Shown piece by piece: positions 16,795 through 24,914 of a DNA stretch of 64,000 bases. The notes below the pieces were generated by a model. That model saw only the letters and a program-made list of their open reading frames with translations. It was not told where the DNA came from and ran no database searches. Made by a program: the position numbers and the translations under genes. The DNA comes from Clostridium_F caseinilyticum (GTDB lineage Bacteria; Bacillota; Clostridia; Clostridiales; Clostridiaceae): the NCBI RefSeq assembly GCF_046127645.1, contig NZ_CP175919.1, one strand, 5' to 3'. The stretch's first letter is position 1, and every line of letters starts with the position of its first letter.

Positions 16795-17049
16795 TTTAAC
16801 TTTAATATAGCAAATAGAAAAAAATATATGTAATAAGCATATGAATGAGTTTTAGTAGTTCTTAATTTGGCGGAATTAAAAATTTGCGTAATTCCTCACA
16901 GGACGTGAGGAGCCGGTAGTGAAGCCAGGACGGTGCCTCTACCGGGTAGAAAATTTTTAATGTAGCCATATTTAGAACTACTTAACAAAATGAATGGTTT
17001 ATGAATATATTTTTTCTATTTGCGGAATTAAAATTAAATCAGTTTTGAG
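16795..17049 (-). repeat. Dispersed palindromic element, family 1, copy 4 (inverted)
   Basis: Read on the minus strand it begins with TTTAATTTTAATTCCGCAAAT. The central stem is CCGGTAG / CTACCGG (about 16908-16940 on the plus strand), with the second hairpin CTCACGTCCTGTGAG as in copy 3. It fills the space between dapB and the sulfurtransferase gene. Confidence 0.87.
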
Positions 17050-17083
17050 ATATTCTTTTTAAAAATATTTAGGAGATGATTTT

Positions 17084-17956
17084 GTGAAGAATTTTGTATC
17101 TACTAAGTGGTTACAGAATCATTTAGAAGATGAAAATATAGTCATTGTAGATTGTAGAGGAGATCTTTTAAAGGATAGTTATGGAGAGGAAGTTTATAAA
17201 AAGGGACATATAAAAAATGCTGTCTTTGCAGATTTGAAAAAAGTTATGTCTTCTGAAGAAAAAGAACATGGTGGGAGAAATCCAATACCTTCATTAGAAA
17301 ACTTTAAAGAAAGCCTAGAAAAATTAGGCATAAAGAAAAACACTTTAGTTGTGGCCTATGACGAATTAAAAATTGCTGGAGCAGCTAGATTTTGCTGGGT
17401 GCTGAGATATATAGGACATACTAATAATTATGTTTTAGATGGTGGAATAGGCAAGTGGAGTAAAGAAAACAGAAAGCTATATATTGAAGAAAATATTAGT
17501 AAAGAAAATAGTATTAAAAAAAATAGTAAAGAGAAGTTATATATTAAAAATGAAGAGTTTAATATTTCTTTAAAAGAAGAGGTAAAAGAAGAAATAAAAG
17601 CTGATATGAATTACATAAAAGATAACATGAATAAAGATCTAATATTAGTAGATTCAAGAACTAATATTAGATATAGGGGTGTGGAAGAGCCAATAGATAA
17701 AAAGGCTGGGCATATTCCAGGAGCACAAAACTTTTATTGGAGGGATATGCTAAAAAAAGATGATACTATAGATGAAAATAAAGTTAAAGAAAAATTTTTA
17801 CCATTAAAAAAATATTCTAATATAGCAGTTTATTGTGGCTCAGGAATAGATGCAACTTTTAATTTTCTACTTTTAGATGAATTAGAAATTAAATCTAGAG
17901 TTTATGCAGGAAGTTGGAGTGATTGGATAACTTATAAAGATAACCCTATAGAGTAG
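17084..17956 (+). CDS. Sulfurtransferase with two rhodanese domains
   Basis: 290 residues from GTG 17084 (AGGAGATGATTTT in front). The N-terminal rhodanese domain (about 1-130) has DELKIAGAAR where a catalytic loop would be, with no Cys, so it is structural. The C-terminal domain carries the active Cys in VYCGSGIDATF (about residue 262). CGSG loops are typical of 3-mercaptopyruvate sulfurtransferases and CRKG of thiosulfate-specific rhodaneses, so the former is more likely. A Lys/Asn/Glu-rich linker of about 45 residues between the domains is longer than usual. Single-gene unit. Confidence 0.87.
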   Translation: MKNFVSTKWLQNHLEDENIVIVDCRGDLLKDSYGEEVYKKGHIKNAVFADLKKVMSSEEKEHGGRNPIPSLENFKESLEKLGIKKNTLVVAYDELKIAGAARFCWVLRYIGHTNNYVLDGGIGKWSKENRKLYIEENISKENSIKKNSKEKLYIKNEEFNISLKEEVKEEIKADMNYIKDNMNKDLILVDSRTNIRYRGVEEPIDKKAGHIPGAQNFYWRDMLKKDDTIDENKVKEKFLPLKKYSNIAVYCGSGIDATFNFLLLDELEIKSRVYAGSWSDWITYKDNPIE

Positions 17957-18089
17957 AAAGAAGAAACTATAAATAATTTTAAAGTGTATATTATTAAATA
18001 ATTTATATATAAACTTTATTTAAATTATAATATTTATAGTATATATTAAGTATTTAAGGTAAGCTGAATAATAATTTGATAAAAATAGG

Positions 18090-18127
18090 TAAGAGTTCCT
18101 AAGATAGAAGGGACTCTTATTTGTTTT
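18090..18127 (+). terminator. Terminator after the sulfurtransferase gene
   Basis: TAAGAGTTCCT pairs with AGGGACTCTTA, followed by TTTGTTTT. Confidence 0.75.
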
Positions 18128-18198
18128 ATGATTAAATTGATAATATAATAATAAAATGTTAGAATTAAGTATAATTTATAGAGAAGGGGGATTGATCT

Positions 18199-19584
18199 AT
18201 GCATTTTTGCAGGAAATGTGGCAATAAGTTACAAAAAAACTCGAAACACTGTAATATATGTGGAAGTGAAATAGAAAAAATACATAAAGAAGATATAAGT
18301 AATATCAACGCTTTAAATGATAAACATATTTTAGTACATAAAGAAGAGCCGTTAGAAAAAATAAAAAAATTTAATTTTATTAAAAAAATTAAAGAAAATA
18401 AATTTTCCTTTATTCTTATTTTAATATTAATGGTTATAGGTGCATTTGTTATAAAGAATCCTGTTAAAAATCTTTTTATAAGAAATAATTCAGCAAATTG
18501 GTTAGTATATGCTTTTGATAAATATAAGGAATATGAAACCTTAGATACTGTCAGTGATTTTAATATAAAGTTTACAGTACAACCTCAGAAATCTATGAAT
18601 TATGAAAATATAGAAGATATAATAGAACAGTGTACTTTAAAAGTAAATAATAAAATAGATAAAAATACTAATGAAGTATATAGTAAGATAAGCTTAATAT
18701 ATAAAAAAGAAAATATTTTGAGTGGGGAAATTTATAGTAATAAAGAATATATAGCTATAGAAATGCCTCAATTATATAAAGATATAATATACATAAAATG
18801 GCAGGATGTAAATAAACTAATAAATAATAATGATAGTATGGATGCCATAGATCCTAAGAATTATGAGAATGCTTTAAGTATAAAGAAATCTAAATATTAT
18901 AATGAAGTTAATAAAAATTATAAAGAATTTTTTAATGAGAACTTGAATCCCTATGTTAAAAATGGAGATACTGTAGAACTTAGTATAAAAAATAAAGATA
19001 AAGAAAAAATCATAAAATGTAATGAAGTAGTAATGCATTTAAATAATGAAGGAATAATGAAAATTTTAAATACTTTAATTCAAAAAGTATCAGAAGATGA
19101 AAGCTTAAAATTATTAGTGCAAGATAGAATTTTTGAGTTTTTAGATACAGCTCAAAACAAAGGAGAACTAAATAAACTTAATATTAGTAAAGATGAAATA
19201 GATAATGTTAAAAGAAACTTTAATTTAGAATATGATGCTTTTGTAAAAGAGCTTAATAATATTGAAAAGGAAGATAAAAAAAGTTTTAATGCTAAGATAA
19301 ACAGTTTAACAAAAGTAAGAATAGATTCTCAAAACTATATAAGAGGAGTAAAATCTCAAATTTCTGTAGAGAAGAAAAAGACTTGTTTTAATTTTATATC
19401 AAATACTACAATTAATTCTATTAACACTAAATTAGATATGAAAAAAATAGCTATAGAAGGAGCTAAAGATATAAGTAAATTTAATCAAGAAGATATGAAG
19501 AATATGATAAAAGAAATAGAAAATAATTTACAAAAAAATATGATTTTAAAATTAAATATAAAGCAATATAATCAGAGTTCTTAG
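18199..19584 (+). CDS. Zinc-ribbon membrane-anchored protein, unknown function
   Basis: 461 residues; ATG 18199 after GAAGGGGGATTGATCT. The N-terminal zinc ribbon (CRKCGN...CNICGSE, residues 4-25) is cytoplasmic. One TM helix follows (about 73-92, FSFILILILMVIGAFVI), and then an extracytoplasmic region of about 370 residues that is rich in Lys, Asn and Ile. This layout (zinc ribbon, one TM helix, large outside domain) is common among Firmicute envelope proteins. No catalytic motif is seen. A role in the cell envelope or in stress sensing is possible but not shown. Confidence 0.75.
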   Translation: MHFCRKCGNKLQKNSKHCNICGSEIEKIHKEDISNINALNDKHILVHKEEPLEKIKKFNFIKKIKENKFSFILILILMVIGAFVIKNPVKNLFIRNNSANWLVYAFDKYKEYETLDTVSDFNIKFTVQPQKSMNYENIEDIIEQCTLKVNNKIDKNTNEVYSKISLIYKKENILSGEIYSNKEYIAIEMPQLYKDIIYIKWQDVNKLINNNDSMDAIDPKNYENALSIKKSKYYNEVNKNYKEFFNENLNPYVKNGDTVELSIKNKDKEKIIKCNEVVMHLNNEGIMKILNTLIQKVSEDESLKLLVQDRIFEFLDTAQNKGELNKLNISKDEIDNVKRNFNLEYDAFVKELNNIEKEDKKSFNAKINSLTKVRIDSQNYIRGVKSQISVEKKKTCFNFISNTTINSINTKLDMKKIAIEGAKDISKFNQEDMKNMIKEIENNLQKNMILKLNIKQYNQSS

Positions 19585-19700
19585 ATTTAGAAAGATTTTT
19601 TATTCCCACTAAATCTTAGAAAAATATTATCTAGAGATGTAGATAATATTTCAACTCTAAAGAAGATGGAAGTATTAGAAGCGGGAATCATAGGATAAAT
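19576..19700 (+). repeat. Dispersed hairpin element, family 3, copy c
   Basis: Starts at the stop codon of the zinc-ribbon gene. First hairpin: CTTAGATTT / AAATCTTAG. Second hairpin: ATATTATCT / AGATAATAT (about 19624-19650). Then AAGAAGATGGAAGTATTAGA and the 3' motif GCGGGAATCATAGGATAAA. It shares the AAGATGGAAGTATTAGA stretch with copies d and e. Confidence 0.7.
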
Positions 19701-19701
19701 T

Positions 19702-19834
19702 AAGGGTAATTTTTAAGTAGGGCTGTCACATTAAAAAATTTACATACAATATATTGTTTTGCAAATTTAAAGTTAACACAATATATTGTAGGATTTATTC
19801 TTAGTGGAACAGCCCCATATAAAATATTACCCTT
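19702..19834. repeat. Nested inverted repeat (AAGGGTAAT / ATTACCCTT)
   Basis: Outer arms AAGGGTAAT (19702-19710) and ATTACCCTT (about 19826-19834), and inner arms GGGCTGT (19720-19726) and ACAGCCC (19809-19815). Two copies of ACAATATATTGT lie inside. Abuts family 3 copy c and looks like a separate small MITE-like insertion. Confidence 0.55.
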
Positions 19835-19874
19835 TATCTTTAAAAAAATTTAAGTTTTATATTTAAAATAAAGG

Positions 19875-20060
19875 GTTAATATTAAAAAAATAAAATTTAT
19901 GTATTATATCTACAATAAACCTTTAATATTAAAAGATAAAATTTACATATTATATCTACAATAGATGTTTAATATTAATAAAGTAAAGTTTATGTTATGT
20001 ATACAATAAATGTTTAATATTAAAAAATTAATATTTATGCATTATATCTGCAACTAATAT
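19875..20060. repeat. Four tandem 45-47-bp AT-rich repeats
   Basis: Units start at 19875, 19922, 19968 and 20013. Each begins with TTTAATATTAA or a close variant and contains TTATGTATTATATCTACAATA or a close variant. No spacers, so not a CRISPR. It sits in a 720-bp gap before the amidohydrolase gene; the remainder of that gap (20061-20308) shows nothing beyond AT-rich sequence. Confidence 0.75.
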
Positions 20061-20308
20061 TCTACATTTCATAAAATAATATTTATATATTGACTGAAAC
20101 TTAATTTTTATTATAGATAAAAAGGATATATTAAAATCATTATAGAAGATATTTACAAGAATTTATAAAATTAATTTATTATAACTTATTATATTTATAA
20201 AAAACTTAAATTTTTTTTGTTAAAAAATATTAAAACTTTTCTGAATAAACAAAGAAAAGTGTCAGGAATTTAATAAAAATATTTAAAAATAGCAAGGAGG
20301 CATATTTA

Positions 20309-21478
20309 GTGTTATTGATAAAAAATGGTAAAATACATACTATGAATGGAGAAATTCATGTAAACGATTGTATATTAATTAACAATGGCAAAATAGAAAA
20401 AATAGCTAAAAAAATAGATGCTAGTAATGAGGAGTTACAAGTTATAGATGCTAAAGGTGGCTGGATAATGCCAGGATTTATTGACGCTCATTGTCACATA
20501 GGCATAATGGAAGAAGGAATAAAGTTTGAAGGAATGGATTTAAATGAGCATTCAAGTGCTATAACACCCCATTTAAGAGCTATAGATGGAATAAATCCTA
20601 GAGATAGAGCATTTAAGTCTGCTATAGAAACTGGTATAACTACAGTTATGACGGGTATGGGAAGTTCAAATCCTATAGGTGGACAATTTGCTATAATAAA
20701 AACCTATGGAAAATCTGTAGATGAAATGCTAGTAAAGGCTCCAGCAGCACTAAAGATAGCTTTTGGAGAAAATCCGAAGAGTATATTTGGCAAAAAAGGT
20801 AAAATGCCTGTGACAAGGATGGGAACTGTAGCTTTAATAAGAGAGACTTTGTATAAAGCTAGAAATTATAAGAATAGAAAAGAGCAAGCTTTAAGAGAGG
20901 GGAAAGTATTCGATATAGATATAAAAATGGAATCTATTATGCCTGTTTTAAATGGGGAAATACCTTTAAAGGCCCATGCTCATAGAAGTGATGATATATT
21001 AACTGCTATAAGAATAGCTAAGGAATTTGGGGTAAAACTTACTATAGACCATGGAACAGAAGCTGATTTAGTAATGGATTATATAAAAGAAAGTGGCTTC
21101 CCTGTGATAGCAGGACCTAATATGAACTTTAGGGGGAAAGTGGAGACACAAAATAGAAGCTATGATACTACAAAAATTCTACAGGAAAGTAGGATTTTAT
21201 ATGCTATTATCACAGATCATCCTGTAGTGCCTATTGAATTCTTGCCTTTGTCTGCAGCTTTAGCTGTGAAAAATGGACTCCAAGAGGAGGAAGCTTTAAA
21301 AGCTATAACTATAAATGCTGCAAAAATATTAGGAATAGATAATAGAGTAGGAACTTTGGAAGAGGGAAAAGATGCAGATATATGCATATATAATGATAAT
21401 CCTTTAAATATAATTTCTAAAAATATGTATACTATAATTTCAGGAAATATAGTATATGATTTAAATATAGATCAATAA
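20309..21478 (+). CDS. Amidohydrolase (imidazolonepropionase-like)
   Basis: 389 residues from GTG 20309, with AAGGAGG upstream. Metal-dependent TIM-barrel hydrolase: GFIDAHCHIGI (HxH, about 55-65), KAHAHRSDDI (His about 222), TIDHGTEADL (His about 247) and TDHPV with the catalytic Asp (about 307). The N- and C-terminal strands form the usual small beta-sandwich (MLLIKNGKIHTMNG, GTLEEGKDADICIYNDNPL). The family hydrolyses cyclic amides or peptidic substrates; no hut genes are nearby, so histidine breakdown is unlikely and the substrate is unknown. Confidence 0.85.
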   Translation: MLLIKNGKIHTMNGEIHVNDCILINNGKIEKIAKKIDASNEELQVIDAKGGWIMPGFIDAHCHIGIMEEGIKFEGMDLNEHSSAITPHLRAIDGINPRDRAFKSAIETGITTVMTGMGSSNPIGGQFAIIKTYGKSVDEMLVKAPAALKIAFGENPKSIFGKKGKMPVTRMGTVALIRETLYKARNYKNRKEQALREGKVFDIDIKMESIMPVLNGEIPLKAHAHRSDDILTAIRIAKEFGVKLTIDHGTEADLVMDYIKESGFPVIAGPNMNFRGKVETQNRSYDTTKILQESRILYAIITDHPVVPIEFLPLSAALAVKNGLQEEEALKAITINAAKILGIDNRVGTLEEGKDADICIYNDNPLNIISKNMYTIISGNIVYDLNIDQ

Positions 21479-21555
21479 ATTAATTTTATTAAAAATAAAA
21501 AATACTTTACATTAAGATTTTTGTTAGATATAATAAAAAATAATAATTTATTGTA

Positions 21556-21587
21556 GAACACTTCATATGAAAATGGAGTGTTTTTTA
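21556..21587 (+). terminator. Terminator after the amidohydrolase gene
   Basis: AACACTTCAT and ATGGAGTGTT pair around ATGAAA, followed by TTTTTT. Confidence 0.75.
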
Positions 21588-21945
21588 TTTAAATTAAAAT
21601 TATATATAAGTCTGATTGTCCCCTGTTATAAAATATCTTATCTATTTTAATCTAAGAAATAAATTCTAAATGATTTTCAAAGTTAAAATATGGGAAAATA
21701 TTATTATTTATTATAAATATGTATAAGTAAAATTAATTAGGCTAAAATATTGTTAGGAAATTAACTGAATTATTATAGGATAATACATATATCTAAAAAT
21801 TTAAAAAATTTAAAAAATGGAATAAACCCCATAAAAAGTACGATAAAAATATAACAATATATATGGGAAAAAGCAAAAAACAGTAGAAAATAGAACCTAT
21901 ATTGAATAAATGCTTGCTAGGGCTATTAAATTAGGAATAAAAATA

Positions 21946-21960
21946 AAATTTCAGAATTTA
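21946..21960. promoter_or_regulatory. Candidate CodY box upstream of brnQ copy 1
   Basis: AAATTTCAGAATTTA matches 11 of 15 positions of the CodY consensus AATTTTCWGAAAATT. CodY represses branched-chain amino acid uptake genes in Firmicutes, and the next gene is a brnQ. It lies 7 bases upstream of the -35 of the probable promoter. Confidence 0.5.
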
Positions 21961-21967
21961 TTAAATT

Positions 21968-21994
21968 TTGAAAATAAAAATTATGTGATATAAT
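21968..21994 (+). promoter_or_regulatory. Probable promoter for brnQ copy 1
   Basis: TTGAAA (21968-21973), 15 bases, TATAAT (21989-21994). The spacing is short but the -10 is perfect. The rest of the 21600-21940 gap holds only AT-rich sequence. Confidence 0.5.
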
Positions 21995-22036
21995 AACTAA
22001 TAAAATTATATCAAATTTGAATTAAGGGGGACTAAA

Positions 22037-23350
22037 ATGAAGAAAACATCAGCAAAAGATTTCATAGTTATTGGTTTTGCACTTTTCGCAATGTTTTTTG
22101 GAGCAGGCAACTTAATTTTTCCGCCCTATATGGGAAAATTAGTAGGAGATCAGGCACCGATAGCAATCATTGGTTTTTTAATTACTGGAGTAGGTTTGCC
22201 GTTAAGTGGTATAATAGCCTGTGCTAAAACTAATGGTACATTTTCAGATATATCAGGAAGAGTAGGTAGAAAATTTTCTGTTATAGCTACAACTGCATTG
22301 ATATTAGCCATAGGGCCAATGCTTGCAATACCTAGAACAGCAGCTACCACTTATGAATTAGGAATAAATCCAGTATTTCCATCTATACCACCAATTGTAG
22401 GAGTTGCAATTTATTTTGCTATTTGTTTAGCTTTTGTATTAAGACCATCAGGAATAGTGGATAATATAGGTAAAATTTTAACGCCAGCTTTATTGGTTTT
22501 ATTAGCAATTATAATAATTAAAGGATTAGTTTCACCACTAGGACCAGTTATTAATACTAATTTTGAAGGAGCTTTTTCAAAATCTTTACTTGAAGGCTAT
22601 CAAACAATGGACGCCATGGCATCAGTAATATTTGCATCAATAATTTTAACATCAGTAAAAGCTAAAGGATATACAGACAAAAACGATATAATATCTGCTA
22701 CTATAAAATCAGGTGTTGTAGCCATATTAGGATTAGCTTTTGTTTATGGTGGACTTATGATTTTAGGAAGTCAAACTTCACAAGTAATCCCTGGAGAAAT
22801 AGGAAGATCAGCTTTAGTTGTGGAGATAGTTAAGAGAGACTTAGGAAATGCAGGTACAATTATATTAGGATTAGCTGTTGGGCTTGCCTGTCTTACTACA
22901 GCAATTGGACTTATATCTACAGGAGCAGAATATTTTAGTGGCTTAACTAAAGGGAAAGTTTCCTATAATACTTTTGCCATCATTATAAGTGTAGTGAGTG
23001 CTTTACTTGGAACAGGTGGAGTTGAAAAGATAGTTAAATTTGCAGTACCAGTGCTACAGATTTTATATCCAATAGTAATTGTCTTAATAGTAATAACTTT
23101 ATTAGGAAAACTTGTTAAGAATAATAATATTGTAAAGATAACAGTTTATACTACCTTAGTAGTAAGTGTAATAGATACAATTAATATATTAACAAATGGA
23201 AGTGTATCTTTTATAAAAAGCTTATTAGGAATTATACCACTTTCTAATGTAGGTTTCTCATGGTTAATTCCAGCAGTTATAGCATTTATAGTAGGTACAA
23301 TAGCCTTTGGAAAAAAACAAGATGGAAATTCAGAAATAGCAGATGCTTAA
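22037..23350 (+). CDS. brnQ: Branched-chain amino acid transport system II carrier protein, copy 1
   Basis: 437 residues; ATG 22037 after TAAGGGGGACT. About 12 TM helices. Family signatures include FALFAMFFGAGNLIFPP near the N-terminus, GLPLSGIIACAKTNG, and LEGYQTMDAMASVIFASII in the middle. BrnQ proteins are sodium- or proton-driven importers of leucine, isoleucine and valine. It is followed by its own terminator and a close paralogue, 150 bases on. A CodY-like box precedes it. Confidence 0.93.
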   Translation: MKKTSAKDFIVIGFALFAMFFGAGNLIFPPYMGKLVGDQAPIAIIGFLITGVGLPLSGIIACAKTNGTFSDISGRVGRKFSVIATTALILAIGPMLAIPRTAATTYELGINPVFPSIPPIVGVAIYFAICLAFVLRPSGIVDNIGKILTPALLVLLAIIIIKGLVSPLGPVINTNFEGAFSKSLLEGYQTMDAMASVIFASIILTSVKAKGYTDKNDIISATIKSGVVAILGLAFVYGGLMILGSQTSQVIPGEIGRSALVVEIVKRDLGNAGTIILGLAVGLACLTTAIGLISTGAEYFSGLTKGKVSYNTFAIIISVVSALLGTGGVEKIVKFAVPVLQILYPIVIVLIVITLLGKLVKNNNIVKITVYTTLVVSVIDTINILTNGSVSFIKSLLGIIPLSNVGFSWLIPAVIAFIVGTIAFGKKQDGNSEIADA

Positions 23351-23362
23351 TTTAATATAATA

Positions 23363-23402
23363 AAAAGCACCTTGTTGCAAAACAATGAGGTGTTTTTTTA
23401 TT
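23363..23402 (+). terminator. Terminator between the two brnQ genes
   Basis: AAAGCACCTTGTTG pairs with CAATGAGGTGTTTT, followed by TTTTTTATTTTTT. Confidence 0.8.
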
Positions 23403-23411
23403 TTTTTATTA

Positions 23412-23426
23412 AAATTTCAGAATTTA
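23412..23426. promoter_or_regulatory. Candidate CodY box upstream of brnQ copy 2
   Basis: AAATTTCAGAATTTA, identical to the box before copy 1. TATAAT at 23455-23460 is the likely -10. The conserved box in two otherwise diverged leaders supports a functional site. Confidence 0.5.
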
Positions 23427-23500
23427 ATCAATTTTAAGAATAATCTTAATATAATATAATGACTTACAAAATCATATTGAATTAGGATTGAGGGGGTAAA

Positions 23501-24814
23501 ATGAAAAAAACATCATCAAAGGATTTTATAGTTATTGGTTTTGCACTTTTTGCAATGTTTTTTGGAGCAGGTAATTTAATATTTCCACCTTTTATTGGGA
23601 ATTTAGTTGGGGACAAGGTTCCATTTGCAATTATTGGTTTTTTGATTACAGGAGTAGGTCTGCCATTGAGCGCTATAATAGCCTGTGCTAAAATTAATGG
23701 TACTTTTTCAGATATATCGTCAAGAGTAGGAAAATACTTTAGTGTTGTATCTACAACAGCTTTGATATTAGCTATAGGACCAATGCTTTGTATACCAAGA
23801 ACAGCAGCTACTACTTATGAATTAACAGTACAGCCAATATTCCCATCTATAGGACCAGTAGTATCAGCTATAATTTATTTTGCAGTTTGTTTATTTTTTG
23901 TATTAAGACCATCAGGAATAGTTGACAGTATAGGTAAAATTTTAACACCCTGCTTATTGGTTATGTTAGCAATTATAATAATAAAGGGATTAGTCTCACC
24001 ATTAGGGCCTGTTGTTAGTACCAATTTTCAAGGAGCATTTTCAACATCTTTACTTGAAGGTTATCAAACAATGGATACCATGGGGTCAGTAATATTTGCA
24101 TCAATAATTTTAGCATCTGTAAGAAGTAAGGGATATACAGATGAAAAGGATGTAATAAGTGTTACTATAAAATCAGGTATGGTTGCTATAGTAGGATTGG
24201 GATTGGTTTATGGTGGACTTATGATTCTAGGAAGTCAAACTTCACAAATAATTACTGGAGAAATAGGAAGAACTGCTTTAGTTATTGAAATAGTTAAAAG
24301 AGATTTGGGTAGTGCAGGAATAATTATATTAGGAATAGCTGTTGGACTTGCCTGTCTTACTACAGCCATTGGACTTTTATCTACAGGAGCAGAATATCTT
24401 AGTAAACTCACTAAAAATAAAGTATCTTATAATGCTTTTGCAATTATTATAAGTGTGGTAAGTGGAATACTGGGAATAGGTGGAGTTGATAAAATAATTA
24501 AATTTTCAGTTCCAATATTACAAATTTTATATCCAATAGTAATAGTACTAATAGTAATAACTTTAGCAGGCAAAGCTGTTAAAAATGATAGTATAGTAAA
24601 ATTTACTGTTTATGTTACATTGATTGTAAGTATAATTGATACATTAAATACATTAACTGGTCAAAAAGTAGCTTTCATAAAAGGTATTTTAGGAATTATA
24701 CCTCTTTCCAATGTTGGTTTTTCATGGGTAGTTCCAGCAATTATAGCATTTATAATAGGTACAATAATTTTTGGAAATAAACAAGGAAAAATTCAACAAG
24801 CAGCAGATTATTAA
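23501..24814 (+). CDS. brnQ: Branched-chain amino acid transport system II carrier protein, copy 2
   Basis: 437 residues; ATG 23501 after GAGGGGGTAAA. It aligns with copy 1 end to end without gaps by eye (same FALFAMFFGAGNLIFPP and LEGYQTMD.M.SVIFASII motifs) but differs at many positions, for example VQPIFPSIGPVVSAIIYFAV. This is an older tandem duplication rather than a recent one. Both copies keep their own promoter region and terminator, so they may differ in substrate preference or expression. Confidence 0.93.
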   Translation: MKKTSSKDFIVIGFALFAMFFGAGNLIFPPFIGNLVGDKVPFAIIGFLITGVGLPLSAIIACAKINGTFSDISSRVGKYFSVVSTTALILAIGPMLCIPRTAATTYELTVQPIFPSIGPVVSAIIYFAVCLFFVLRPSGIVDSIGKILTPCLLVMLAIIIIKGLVSPLGPVVSTNFQGAFSTSLLEGYQTMDTMGSVIFASIILASVRSKGYTDEKDVISVTIKSGMVAIVGLGLVYGGLMILGSQTSQIITGEIGRTALVIEIVKRDLGSAGIIILGIAVGLACLTTAIGLLSTGAEYLSKLTKNKVSYNAFAIIISVVSGILGIGGVDKIIKFSVPILQILYPIVIVLIVITLAGKAVKNDSIVKFTVYVTLIVSIIDTLNTLTGQKVAFIKGILGIIPLSNVGFSWVVPAIIAFIIGTIIFGNKQGKIQQAADY

Positions 24815-24820
24815 AATAAC

Positions 24821-24854
24821 ATAAGAAAAGTGCAACGCACTTTTCTTATATTTG
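24821..24854. terminator. Terminator between convergent brnQ and the chemoreceptor fusion gene
   Basis: ATAAGAAAAGTGC-AAC-GCACTTTTCTTAT, followed by a T-rich run. Confidence 0.75.
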
Positions 24855-24914
24855 TTATATTAAAAATAAATTCATTTTGAGACAAACTTTTTATAAAATA
24901 AAAGTATGTTTTAT

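Noticed and set aside
19875..20060. Possible CRISPR array from regularly spaced repeats
   Set aside because: Units are contiguous AT-rich tandem repeats with no unique spacers and no cas genes nearby.
21600..22036. T-box leader for the branched-chain transporter
   Set aside because: No T-box sequence (AGGGTGGNACCGCG-like) or specifier-loop architecture is seen.
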